A DNA stretch of 64,000 nt from Rostratula benghalensis (taxonomy: Eukaryota > Chordata > Aves > Charadriiformes > Rostratulidae). The stretch spans positions 4,208,175 through 4,272,174 of the forward strand of contig VXAI01000028.1 in assembly GCA_013399305.1 (NCBI GenBank), written 5' to 3'. The notes below the pieces were generated by a model. The model ran no database searches. It saw only the letters and a program-made list of their open reading frames with translations, and was not told where the DNA came from. Positions within the stretch are counted from its first letter, which is position 1, and each line of letters opens with the position of its first letter. The translations under genes were made by a program, and so were the position numbers. Positions 1 through 12,652 of the stretch are shown here, piece by piece.

Positions 1-3000
1 ACCATGCCAGTCCTAAATCTTTCCTCTAAGTGTCGCCAACTGTTATCAATAATGACAGTACAGATATTTTGCCAGTAGTAGCTGGGGTAGGACCACCAAC
101 TGACTTCCTGAAGGCCACTGAACAGCAACAGCTTTTGATTTCTACTGACCTGGACCAGATTCAGTGTGGTGACCTAAAGCTAAGGGGCTCAGTATCTCAT
201 TACTAATCCCTTGAGCTAGCCAATTCCTTCCACCAAGTCAATGTTTTCTAAAGTGTTAAAAGACTTTTCCTGCCTGCCTGCCCATTAAATCCTGCTCTTC
301 TGTCCGTGTCCTTGGATCAGCCTAATCGCTGAAGTGGATCAGTTTCAAGTCTTAACGATGCAAGCTGTGGTACTGACAATGCAGAAGATGGCAGGCAACG
401 CAGCCGAGGTGCTGCGTTACAGTCAGCGGGACAGACACTGCTGTTAGGGGTCTCCTTTGGGGTAATCCTAATATGCTGCTTTTGTAATGCATTGCCAGCT
501 GGGACATGTGGTGTTTCCTGCTTTTAGTTTATTCATCTGAGACTTACAATTTAGATCTATTTCTAAATACTTCAAACCTAGAAAAAAAGAAACCAGGTGA
601 TTCTGTGGATCATCCACAGGCATTACTGTTTGGGTGCATCAGGTACTATTTCTCTTCTGTGGTATTTTAATCCTCTCACTTTCTGAGTTGGGAAACCTTG
701 AACGCCATCAGTATATTCTAATGTAGCCTTATTATTGAAGTCTTATATTTTAAAGATACAGAGAAATGTGTTTCAAAAGAGTGTGTACAGAAAACCACCA
801 TGTTTTACATTAGAATCTGCAATAACCTCATCCACAAATACGTAGCAGGAAACAGCTTCCATTTTCTTGATTTTAAATTGGATACAGAGCAACTCAGACA
901 TTCAGATCTTCTATATATGTGTCTCCTCTTCCAGCAAAGCTGCTTCAAAATTCACATAGGTTTACAAGGGTGGGCATGTACATTGCTCCATGTATTTACT
1001 TCCACCACCCCCACCCCCCCTCTTATATATCTGTATGAAAAAAGGGAACTATTCTTAGACATTTCAGCTACTCATCCTTAATAGCTGTTTTCTTAATGTT
1101 TACTCTGGTAAAGCGGGCATGCTATGTTTTTATGAGGAATGGTTTTCTTCTTGCAAAGTAGGCGTGCTGTTTACCCCCTTACTTATGCAGCTAGATTTGT
1201 GGTGGTGTCTGTGGATGCACATGCACTTGAATATAAATTTCTCTCATTCATTTTGTCTTAAAACAAAAATTATTAATAGACAGCATGTCTGCCTTTGCCT
1301 GCATATAGTACACCAGGCTGCAGATAAAAAGAGCATTTATCGCCAAGCTTCAGCAGGTGCTCTTCAAGAAGGAGTTGTATTTTTGCTGAGGGATACTAAC
1401 CACGTTTGCCCTTACTTTTAGTCAGTTGATCAGGATACTCTAGTTCTAGGCTATCTCATTAAGACTATTCTCACAGTGGTTAATTAGTCTCCAGAATCAT
1501 AGGGGCATGCCCCTTTTCAATATTGGTGATATCAGTTAATGCTCTGTTACCATCCATACTAAGTTCTTAATGTAGAGCTTGACATGAAGGCCCATGTCTA
1601 GTAAAGACACAGAAGCAAAATCTAACAGTGTCCTTCCTCTTGATAGCACTTTGTTTATCTGAATTGTTTCCCAAGTTAACTCCTGTGGCCTAACCCCATA
1701 GAAGAGAAGATCTAATCTCTAATTGTCCTCTGGGACTATTCCTGCAAGGTCCTTGAAGAATATATCCTGTTTCCCAGTCAAAGAGTTATTCCAAGGATGT
1801 GTCCTGTCTTCTCATTTGAAGATTGTTTACCTGTTATTTATGAATTGTGTTTTGTCTATGGACTATTCCTAGTGTGGTGGCATTGTGATGCTTATTAGAG
1901 AAGGAGGAAGGATTAAAATGGCTCAGACTTTACATTCAACATCACATATTGCATGTAGTTTTACAGTTCTATTACAAATGCACCAAAGCCCAGCCAACCC
2001 TTGGAGGCAGCAGGAATTTTGGCATCAGTGGAAGACAGATTGAGTCTGTAATAGAGAAATATTGAGAGAATTCATAATTAGCTGTTCTGATGATGTTTTG
2101 GAGCATCATGGTATATGTTGCTGGGTGTCAGATGTGGAACAAAATATTGACCATGTCAGGATGGTGCTAACATAAAAGCTATTCAAGGATCAAATTATGC
2201 ATGAGTGTAAATATTCAAACTCAGCTGTAGCTAACAGAATGCTCTCATTTATGCCAGCTAAGATTACAGTTTGGCAACTTTATTATAATATGAAGAGGTC
2301 ACTTATTGTTTCAAAGACGTTTTTTCCTGAAAGGAAGGCTACCAGTGCTGAAGGGCTGAAAGCACTGAGCTGTGCTCATTTGGATTAAAAATAGGTATTT
2401 TGGGCCAGCAGAGCTTCAAAATAAGCAAATTCTCAAACCAAACAGTTTTCCTTTTGGTAGCTGAAAAGGAAACCGCACATCCAGGAGGAATGTAGATCAA
2501 AGCAAACTCTGCAAATGATGCAGAAACACATAAAATAACAAACAAGGCTGGTGGGAAGAGGGGAGCTTTTGTAAGTAGATAGGTCTGTTCATGTTACGCT
2601 GAAACTGAATGCAAGATTGCTAAAGAAGATACTTGAGAGGGATATATAAGGCTATAGATTTTTTTCTTCGGAGGATTTTTTCCAGCCTGTTTGTGCATGT
2701 CCGTTGTATTTGCAAAGTAACGCATAAGGGACATGCTCAGCACCAGATCTCACTGTTAGCAACTTTTGCCTTTCACCACTCTATTTTATCTTACTTTCCT
2801 TCTCTCCCCCTAGCTTCCCTGAGCCTTCCTCTGTCTAAGTCTGTGGCAAAACATGTTTGTTTTGCTGCTTGCCCATAATGCTATTAAATCACATCTTCAA
2901 GTCATCTTCCATAACTAAACTTTCAGTATTTAGGTAGTTTAACTTTCATACTTTCAGAACAGAATGATTCTTAATGCATATATGTTCTGGCTGGTTAAAT

Positions 3001-6000
3001 TGGAAAGCATTTGTTTAATGTGTTATATATGAGCATACAAATTACTTTGGAACTGTTTTTAATAGAAAATACAAAGAGAAAGTGTTTGCTAAATATTTTT
3101 AAGCTCACTATTTTACTTACACTTAAGTAAATATGTTGTTGCAGTTATTGGTGCTTGTAAAAATTGAATTGATAAGGATTTGGCAATTGTTGCAGTGAAG
3201 TCGCTCTTTAGCTCAATGACTTGTCCGGTCCTTTCTTAAATGCATTTTCCTGATGGGCATATAATTTCTGAACTCAGGGTTTTGATTCAGAGTTCTTGAT
3301 ACTGGAGGAAGGACCTTCCAGAAGGGAGAAGGTTCCTTTGTCCTACAGCCATGAAGATAGTGGGATTTCTGGGACAGCTGTGTTCCCTACTGTGGGTCCA
3401 GCAGACCTCTCTCTGACTCTTGTCCTGCTAGTTCCTCCTGTGTTCCTCTCCAACTAAAGAAGCTGCACAAGTGACACCTATCTCACTTTTGGTAAAAACC
3501 ACCTCTTTTCCTGTGCAGACGGTAATTTATTTAATCTGACCAACAAGTGAGAAGGCAACACTTTGTTGATGAGCCACATTTCTTTCCATAGAATTGAACG
3601 CTTCTCTTACCTCTCAACCCTCATCTCTTATAGCCACATACCTTTTAAAACCACCCTGATCTGTCCTGCCTAAGATTGGAGCAGAGCAGGTTCCTGAGGG
3701 CTCTGTGGAAGTGAGGACAGGACACAAGCTGGATTAATGTTGTCCTGGTTGTTGGAAATTCTTGGGAATTCTTTTTCTTGGTGGTTGATTGGGGTTTTGT
3801 TATGTTTTTAAATGTAGACCAGCCCCTTTTCTCTCTACTTTCCAGAGCAAGTCATGGGATATACATTGCACCTTCCCATCTGCCCCTTGGCTGTGCACAA
3901 AAAGATGCCTGCTCATTGTATGAGCTTGCTGTAGAAATGCTACTCCTCTGAAACTGTCACTGGGATAGCTATGGGGTAGGTAGAAGACAATGCTCTCCCA
4001 CTATACCAAGAGAGGCTTGGTTACGCCAGAGGAAGATTTCCTCTAGCAAATTTTATTTCTCTAGGTCCCTGGAATTGTTTGCCAGCTCCTTGAGCTTTTT
4101 TTAACATGGCCACTTTTAGCTTGAATGGACACTAGTGAAAGCTTGAGCTCTGTATCCAGGGAAGCTCATCTCTGTGTGAGCAGTGGAGCAGTCAATAGGC
4201 TCCATGTATCAGATTGTTAGACAAAGGGGCAGCCTGCAGCAAAAAGGATGTTTGTACTGTGGCCAGAGTGGGCTTCCTTAAAAATAACAGCCAAGGGTAA
4301 ACACTATCAATTCACAAGTTAGATGGTTATAAAAAAAAAGTGTCAGCCCATATGCTAACCTATTAAGAAGGGAAATAAGACCTGACAGTTCACTGTACTG
4401 TGATTCTAAGAGTGATGTTTCCCTTAGAAAGACTGCTTATGGTGTTCTGTAGGCAGGGTGAGAGCACTGCAGTTATTGATGGCAAGTGATTGGAAGATTT
4501 GTTGCTGTACAGAAGTTTGTGCATGGCTTGGTTTTAGGTTGTTTCAACCTATCCACATCAAGTGACAAAATGGAAAGCTGTCAGAGCTGAACTGGCAAAA
4601 AAAAAGGCAGCATTCTGAAAAGAATACATCCATACAGTGACTTCTATTTTTCTACTCAGATGTGGTCTTTATTTTTGTAACTTCAGATTACAAAAAATGT
4701 GGATAGTGTGGTTGAAAGCGGAAAGCCCAAGCCAGCTTTGCTAAGAGAAACTGGCTTCTAGAGGAAGATTTTTTCAAAGTTTATTCCCAATGTGATGCCT
4801 TCCAAGTACAGAAAAAAAATTATGCTTGTGACCTCCTTTGTTCTTGGTAGACATACGGCCAGCAGATCCAAAATTCAGTCAGCACTCTGCATCCGATGGT
4901 TAACTGAGTGATCCTGGTCACTGGATCTGCTGGACTTGCAGAGCTTTGGGAGGAAGTTCACTGATGGGGAGAAAGGATGAAGAGACCTTGATGAAAGGCA
5001 TGTCTAGCCTAAAGCGGGCTGGACAACTTCTGAGTAATGTTATACAGAGTATTTCAAAGTTGCTAGAAAAGTTCTCATTTAGTCCATGAGTTTTTATACT
5101 GTCTCACTGTGTTTAGCTGGCCTCAGATATATGGAAAGTCATATTGGAATTGGAATATTTTAAGGATGACAGATCTCTTGGTGAAGGCCTTGTACAGAGC
5201 TGAAGAGTGAAAGGCTGACTCCTGTGAGACAGCTTCCAGTATGGTTGTAATGGCCATGCTTAGCACTGATAACTGGTATCGGAGATAATTACATTAAACA
5301 GGATATAACCCCTAGTTCATAAAACTGAGTTAAAGTAGTTGGGACAGAAAAGTGGCATAGAGGCATAGAGTAAATAAAGTGGATAAGAAAGCCTGCTTAA
5401 GAATAAGCACTTAGCCCAGACCTTACACAAAACAACCCAGGCAGGAAATGAAATATATACTTTCACGTGAAACTGAAGACATCAATTGTCAGAGGTTCTT
5501 TTGCTGAAATACCTTGCTGTGTGCCCCATGGATTGACTACAAGGCTAGTCTTTCATGATGACTAAACTCGTGTTGATAAACATAGCTTGAAAACTGATCT
5601 AAAAGGACCTGTGGGGTTTTTGTTTTACATATTTTTCATCAGCACACATTTTTCTAAACCATGATTTAATATTTGATAACTTTGATCACAATTAAAACTG
5701 ATTGGTCTATGATTCAAGGTTTTTAGGAAAGAAATAAACAGTTGCCCCCAAACTTCGAGAAGCACAAAAGCCTGTAAAGAAGATTCTTTAAACATTAGAA
5801 ACAGCTGCTTTTATAACCGTTCATATAGCTATTGCTTATATTACAGTGTGGTTCCTTCACAGTATCTGTTACTGGTTTTGTCAACAAAAAGCTATAATCA
5901 GAATAATTTTCATATAAGCAGCACTTTCACAATGGAAGTCCTGCATTCAAGTGATTTCTAACAACTCCAAGCTTGAAAGGAAACTTTTTAAAAAGGAAAA

Positions 6001-6284
6001 TGCTATTAATATCACTATATTATAGGGAAGTAAGTTGTAGAAGAAGGAAAACAGTAGAGAATCACAAACACTGTCATACCAGATAAGATATCCAGTGCAA
6101 TAACATTTGTTGGTGTTGGTCAGTACAAGGGCAAAGAAATTATAAAGCAATAATTATTTGCCCAAAGGAAAAAAATATCCTGAGCCTTTAATTAGTAGTT
6201 TGGATCAGATTCATGGGGCTTTATAAGCATTTAGTTGTATCTTGTAATAAATAACAGTAATTCATTTTGAAATGCAGCATTTTT
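1..6284. other. Unassigned non-coding DNA
   Basis: I see no supported gene, RNA or repeat family here. Open frames are at most about 100 codons, are AT-rich at all codon positions, and show no recognisable motif. Short homopolymer and C-rich runs occur (for example near 1,006-1,020). The stretch is compatible with intergenic or intronic vertebrate sequence. Confidence 0.6.
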
Positions 6285-6665
6285 GGTTTCTCAGTTGTTC
6301 TTCTGGCAGAGAGTTCCACAAATTAATTATCCATACTGAAACTTTTCTTAAATCACTTTTAAATATTATCTTTCTACTTTATTTGCCGAACTTTTGTCTT
6401 TTTGTTATGAGAGAGGCTGAAGAAGACATGTACTTTCTGTATATTTGATCTGTTATGTAGATCTCATTTTATTTTAATTTCACAATGATAATCCCAGTGT
6501 TTTCAGCCTATTTTTTCCAGTTACTTCTTTGAGTTTCTAGCCACTTCACTTGCCAATCTCTGGAGCCCCCTTGTTTCTGCTTTCTTCTTCCTGTGGACTC
6601 AGTATTTCAGACAAAGAACGTATGTACCAACACTATTGTACTAGGAAAGGAATAAAATTTATACT
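6285..6665 (-). mobile_element. Ancient CR1-type LINE 3' region (degraded)
   Basis: On the + strand the stretch starting with a 'gcagagagttccacaaattaat' type block, followed near 6,495 by 'tcccagtgttttcagcc', follows the order of blocks I remember from the reverse complement of old amniote CR1 3' ends. Those blocks run: 'gagttccacaggttaattat', then a T-rich segment, then 'tcccagtctttttaatctc', then a 'ttttccaatttct' type block. Divergence is high and boundaries are approximate. No coding capacity remains. A profile search would be needed to separate CR1 from the related L3 subfamilies. Confidence 0.5.
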
Positions 6666-9600
6666 AAATGCCCATATATTATAAACAACTGTCTAGACAA
6701 GATTTTACAACACTTATCTCATCCAAGGCTCTAATGTTTTAGGTTTTAGACTATCAAAGTAGAAGTATAATGAATTCTATTGCTAGGAAGGCGATGGCTT
6801 GGCTGAACCAGGTAGGCATGCTGTGCTGCTACTACTTCATACTTACAGCTGAGTGAAAATAAAGGTATTTAAATTGCAGAAGAGCTGCAGCGCTGAGCAT
6901 GACTTTTCAGCCTGAGCATGATCTTTCATATTGCTGCTGGAGGTAAATTGATAGTGACTCATAGCATGGTGGTGCTAAAAATCTGTTGGTTCAGGGCCTG
7001 TGGTCTTCTACAAGAATGATCACATTACAATTTTAAAGTTTCCTGTACATTCTGAATCTTTAATTCTGGAGTACGTGTTTTAGGAAGGTTTGCACTCTCC
7101 ATATTTCAGAGTGTCTTGCTGCTGACACTGAGCATTAGGCAGTGTGAATGGCTCATTTCAAGTGATCTTGGTCTGTGGTGAAAAGAACAGGAATGCATCC
7201 AGTACACACAGAACAACTGGCTTTTATTTACTGAGTCAAAGCTGTAAAACCATAAAGGGAGCAAAAGCTGAAATCAAGTGAGGTAGAAATAATGGAGCGG
7301 GAAGGGAAAAAGCAAATCAACATTTGAGGGTTCTTCTGTATGAAACAGAGATCTGGGTTCCAGCAATGGGGGGAAGGCATGAGTCATTCTTCCAAAACTT
7401 TGCTTGACACAAGAACCCCTTTATTTAAGTTTGGATTTGAGATTCTTGGAGGTGAAGAGTTTATTTATTGGCAAGAATTCACCAAGACCTTCCTTCCCTC
7501 TCAACTTTCAGCCTGATTCATCAAAGCCAAAAAATAGCCTTACATGATGATAAATAGACTCTTAGACTGCTAGCTGAAGCTGGGATCTCCCTTGTAAGAT
7601 GCTGGAAAAGCTTTCTTAAATTTTATTCTTAAAAAAATAAATGCTTTCAGTGTTCCTGGTAGAAACTTCCTGCTCTTTGAAGGCTACTTCTTCCTTGAAA
7701 AATCTTTAGTATTTTAGAGCATTTTAAAACACATACTCTTAGAAAATGCTATTGCTGTGGGGCAGCTGGCTTGTAATCAGTCAGTCCTTTGCAAGCCTAG
7801 CTCTTCTGTCATGACACCAACCCAGAGCTTGCCTAGTGTGGTCCTGGGGAACCATGTGCCTTATATGTCCACTGCAACTTGCAGAAGGTCAAGTAGGGGA
7901 AGCCAAAGGATTTGTGCAAATGGTGGAGCCAAGCAGAAGGTCAGGGATGGCATTTTGTGGCCCTGGGAAAGAGACAGCTTTTTCTCCTGGGTCGGGATGA
8001 ATATCTGTCAGTGCCGAGTCTCAAAAGATCATGGGACTTCCATGGCTGGCACCCAGTGTTCTTAATTTTGTGGCGAATATGAGCCCTGAAAGCACATAAT
8101 TTAATCTGCTTGAAGATAATTGTTAAAATAAATCATTCTCTTGTTTAAAGAATAAATCTTCAGCAAGTTTCAAGAGAGCCTAAAACACTGCTGATTTTAA
8201 TCATTACTCTGCATAGGGAAATGTCTGTACTGCTTAGTGTTTCCAAACCAGCAGGCCTAGATCTAGAAGGTGTCTGAATTCAAACACAACTTTTTGGGGC
8301 ATTACTGAATTCACAGCTGGAAGAGGAGAGGCCTCGGTGAGCAGAGACCCCGTGGTCCTCTCCAAGTTTCACTAACCAGTAAGGCACACTGCTTCTCAGT
8401 TCTCATGTCTGAACACTGGGTTCTGTGGTCAGTGCTCTGCAGCACATTGCCCTTTCTGGAGAGGAGAAATGCTTAGAGAGGAGTATTTTTGGTTTTTGGT
8501 GTTGCAGGGCTGTTGCTGGAATATGGGACGCGTATGACAGGAAATGTGCTGTGGTGTGTCAGACTGTACCACAGAGAGCGATTCCAGTCAATGGTGGGTG
8601 ATTTTTATCAAACTGCCCTGTGGTCATACAGTGGGCTCCCCAGGGCTCTGCTGGGGATTTTCTTGTTCCATAGTATGTCCTACTTTGGTTGAAATTTTTT
8701 TGGGTTTGGCTAGTCCACAAAGGATTTTTTTGGGGTGCGAAAACCATCGGTTTGGGTGAGATGCATTCTAGCAAAGTAGAAATTACACTGGTTATCTGAA
8801 GTCTGGAGAACCATGCTTCTGCACTCAGCCTCCTGTCCTTCATCTGGGAGTGGCTCTGTGATGGAGATGGTTCACTACAGAGGCAGGATGTGGGCTGTAA
8901 TGACTAGCTAAGGTATTCCATGACCAGCCATGGGTGAGGTAGGGTTTGGGTAGACTAGAGCTTCTTTTGAGGTGTGATTGAGGCTTCAATTAGCATTTGG
9001 CAATTCAGTTGCTTCTATGCCAGCACTCTTGATAAGCCTGGCTGGTTACTTAAAAGGTGTTGTTCTGCTTATTTATGACCCTTATGTTAAATAGCAGAGA
9101 TATTGGACTCTTTGTACAGAAACTATGAATCTATGATGGATCTATTGCTTCTTACCCATTTTTTTTCCTGACCGCTGGTTGAGCACAAGAGAAAGTTGGT
9201 AGTCTTGATATTCTCCCATATTTTTGTTTGTTTCTCCCTTTTCTTGGAGAGCATTTTGGGATCTTGTTTCTGGAGCTTTCTGGGAGGAATGGACACTGCT
9301 GTATTCATTTCCATTGCAAACAATCCCATTCCTCCCTGTCCTCCAGTGTGGGAAGTACTTACTGCTCTCTGAAGCTGATTGTAATGTTAGAAAATAAATT
9401 CATACAGCTTTTGGCACAGCACCATTTGTGTAATTCTAAGTGGTTGGGAATTAATTCACTGTGCCATTTAAGCTACTTTGAAGAAGAAGAGATCTAGCTA
9501 CATTTTCTTTTGCTTGTATTTTGTATGAAATATGTGCAGTTATTGGAACCAGATACGTTAACTTTGTGCCTGGCTGATGTACATTTGTTAAAAATTTGTC

Positions 9601-12572
9601 CCCTGGCACATGGAATTGAAAGCTGAGGGTTTTCTCAGACACAGATGCCACCCATCTCCCCTGATTGTAGGTATCTTAGCCCCCTCATATGTTACTATGC
9701 CTAAGAGATAAGAAAACACTGGGTCCCAGTGCTATTTCTATCAAATAATCCGTTTTAAAGGTCTTAGTATGTGCTTTTATCTGAAACAAAATATTTCTCA
9801 TGTGTTATTGGATGGGACCTTTACTGTGAAGTAAATCAGGGGTAACCATAAGGATTTAAAACATTGTTAAATATATGCTAGTGCAGGGTATGTCTTAGCT
9901 TCAAAAGTGGTGTGCATGTAAACAGTATGTCATGAACCATTCTATCATGTCTGAGTTACAATAATGCACATAAATCATAGAAGTATCATATGTCATAAGT
10001 ACAAGCTTTCACAGGCAATCATTCTCACAAGTTTTCATTTGCAGAATATCTTGGGAGCCAGTGTTTTTGTTCAAAGCTGAAAAAAAAGTAATATACTTAC
10101 AGTATTTGTAAATCAGCCTTGAAAGAATAAATTGTAAAGGAAACAACACCAAAGCAAAAGTGTGACTTTTCCAGCTATGTGTACAGGGAGGTCTGTTCTA
10201 CAATACATTTCAGGTGACAAAACACAAATATGATGCACAGTGCCAAATGGAAAGAAAGAATAGACCCTCTGCCGCTGGGAATAAAAGACTATAGTAATGT
10301 GATTATGGTAATGGTCAACAAGTCATAGTCTTGTGCTTTTGTTCATTGTAATTAACTTCTTGGAATGGCACAGTTGCTTTCTCTGTGCTCATCAGATGGC
10401 CTTGCTTTTGTGTCTGCAGTCTGTTCTTTCTCCTGCAGGGACTGCAAGCCTCCAAGTGCATTACTAAATGAATTCATTGCTGGAACAAAGATTCAGTAGT
10501 AGAATAGAGATTGATATCTTTTGTTGTCAGACATTCAATACCATATAGCAATCCAATTACTTAAGCTGTTTCTATCAGTCTTATTACGGCTCACTATTGA
10601 GGCATGCTTTAAAGCTGGATAATTCTGTCTTGCAAGAATGTAGTGGAACAGATTAGAGCTTTAATGAGAAGGCTTTCTGTGCACTAGGGCACTTCCATTG
10701 TATGTATTGGGATTGAGGAATCATACCTAGGCAAAGGTCGGGAGTCATTGTTGCAAAGACCGATCAAAGGGAAGCCTGAAATCTGTACAATTGCTTGAAG
10801 AAATTTTATGGGTTATAAAAAAATGAAATAAAAACCGGCAAGGTTTCTGTCTGTTACTGCCTATCTGATGAGAATCTGTGGTACACTGGGAAAAGGAAAT
10901 TGCTTATTGGAATTCAGATTGTGGAATGGATATCTCATTTTGTGTTTGTGTTTGAACTTTTCCTCCAGTGGGCTATAGGTCAAATTCTGTGCTTAGCTGT
11001 AGCATTTTAGGAATGCTGGCAGCATAAGTTCAACACAAGACTTATTCTGCATACAACTACCCAGGGCAGATGTTTGGAGGGGAGGGTTTCTGGTGCACAA
11101 ACACACAGAAGGAAAGAAGGCATTGATAATTGCATGTAGAGAAGGAAACATTAGAGTAGCAAGTCAGCCTTCTCAGGTTTGCATCCTTGTTCATCCTTTC
11201 TGTGCAAAGCAGGTGTAGATTGAGTCCCAAGAGAGCAGAAAGCTGGAATTGGCAAGACCTCAAAACTAAGGCTGAAGTGTAGAAGGGGAAAATAGTTATT
11301 TTTCTGTGAGGAAAAAAACCCCAACAATATAAATACAAACAAATCTATGTATATTTTGGAGGGAGTTTGTATATGTAAACCACACCTAAGTTTATTGTGG
11401 CAAACACAAGCAGTAGAGGCTTGGGAGATGCCAGACTAAGTTTGTATGTCCAGCAATACAATTTGACTGTTTCTTGAATGTATGATTTCTGATGGACTTT
11501 TAAAACATGATAAAATTCTCCAGCCCTCTACCAGGCCTCAGCAGAAATGTCAGTGCTTTAAATCAACACAGTGTAAACAGAAGCACCTTGGAATTGCTAA
11601 GGTTGAAGTAAACTGGAAACACAGATTAGAGTGCTTTTGTATGGAATACATACAGCTTGGCATCATTGGTGAAAATAAGAATGTCTAAACTTGCCTGAAT
11701 TTCTGCCTCTCCAGATCTCTGTCCCTAAATAACTGAGGGTATGTTTTATTTTTTGGTATAAATGTGCCACAGCAAACACTCACTTTGTGTGAGTGGAAAA
11801 GCTGTGTGATTTCTGCAGGGCAACACTGATTTCCAGCAATCTGAGGATATGACCCATTATTTCTAGGTGCAAAGAAATGTGTATACTTTCTAATTTCATT
11901 ATAATAAGCCTGATTTTCCATTTCTTATGGTTGTTTTACACTATTAACAGCTAAATATTTTCTCATCAGGGACAAAGTTATGTAGTATGCACACATATTG
12001 TCCGAAGAACAGCAATTATAAAGACATTTTCCAAAGGAAATTGTATTAGAGTTGGCTAAGGATGTGGAGGTTTGAAGTTACATCTGAGGAACACCTGAAA
12101 GTTTATCTGTGCGTGCAGATTTGTTTTCAGAAAGTGTTTGTGTTCCTGTATAATAGACCACAACCACTGCTTTTCTTCAGCAATTATGGTATGTCCTGGT
12201 TCTGGGCAGAAGCTCAACTTTCTTTTGTAGTCTCAGAGGGGACTGAAGTTAATGTTTCATGAGGCAAAGGACAGCACCTGTTCATTCCAGGAATGGTTAC
12301 TGCTAAGATATTTGTTTTGGGTCACAGTTAAGGTGATTTTGTGCTGAATTATCAGTTTCTTTCTCACTCAGGAGTGCAACAGGCAATTAAAGATTTAGAG
12401 TGGCTTGACCATTATTCTGTTCATTGTTGACTTGCAATGAGTGATGTCTACAGTAACTGCTTTCTTGTAATCTACTCCATTTAGGAACAAGGGGTTTGGA
12501 CCTGAGATCTTCCAAGGGGAGCTTTTCATGTGCATTTTCATTTATTTTGTCTAAATACATTGAAACGTGCAG
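6666..12572. other. Unassigned non-coding DNA
   Basis: No supported gene or repeat family was recognised. A 102-codon open frame at 7,757-8,065 (+) has no motif, no splice context and no codon bias, and is treated as chance. Several overlapping short frames around 8.5-8.8 kb shadow each other on both strands. Confidence 0.55.
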
Positions 12573-12652
12573 GTCAGATACTCAGCTGGTGTAAATCAGC
12601 TTAGTTCCATTGACGTCAGTGGAGCCATGCCAGTGGCAGATCTGACCCACTT
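12573..12652. repeat. Palindromic MITE-like ancient repeat with central TGACGTCA
   Basis: The element is an imperfect inverted repeat. Its outer arms are 'aggtcagat' and 'atctgaccc', and the middle is 'ccattgacgtcagtgg', which is nearly self-complementary. The internal block 'ctggtgtaaatcagc' matches the pattern of a widespread amniote hairpin repeat that I recall with a 'ccattgaagtcaatgg' centre. It is probably a fossil non-autonomous DNA transposon; the family name is not certain. The centre contains a perfect 8-bp TGACGTCA at 12,611-12,618, which is the full consensus CREB/ATF site. Confidence 0.55.
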
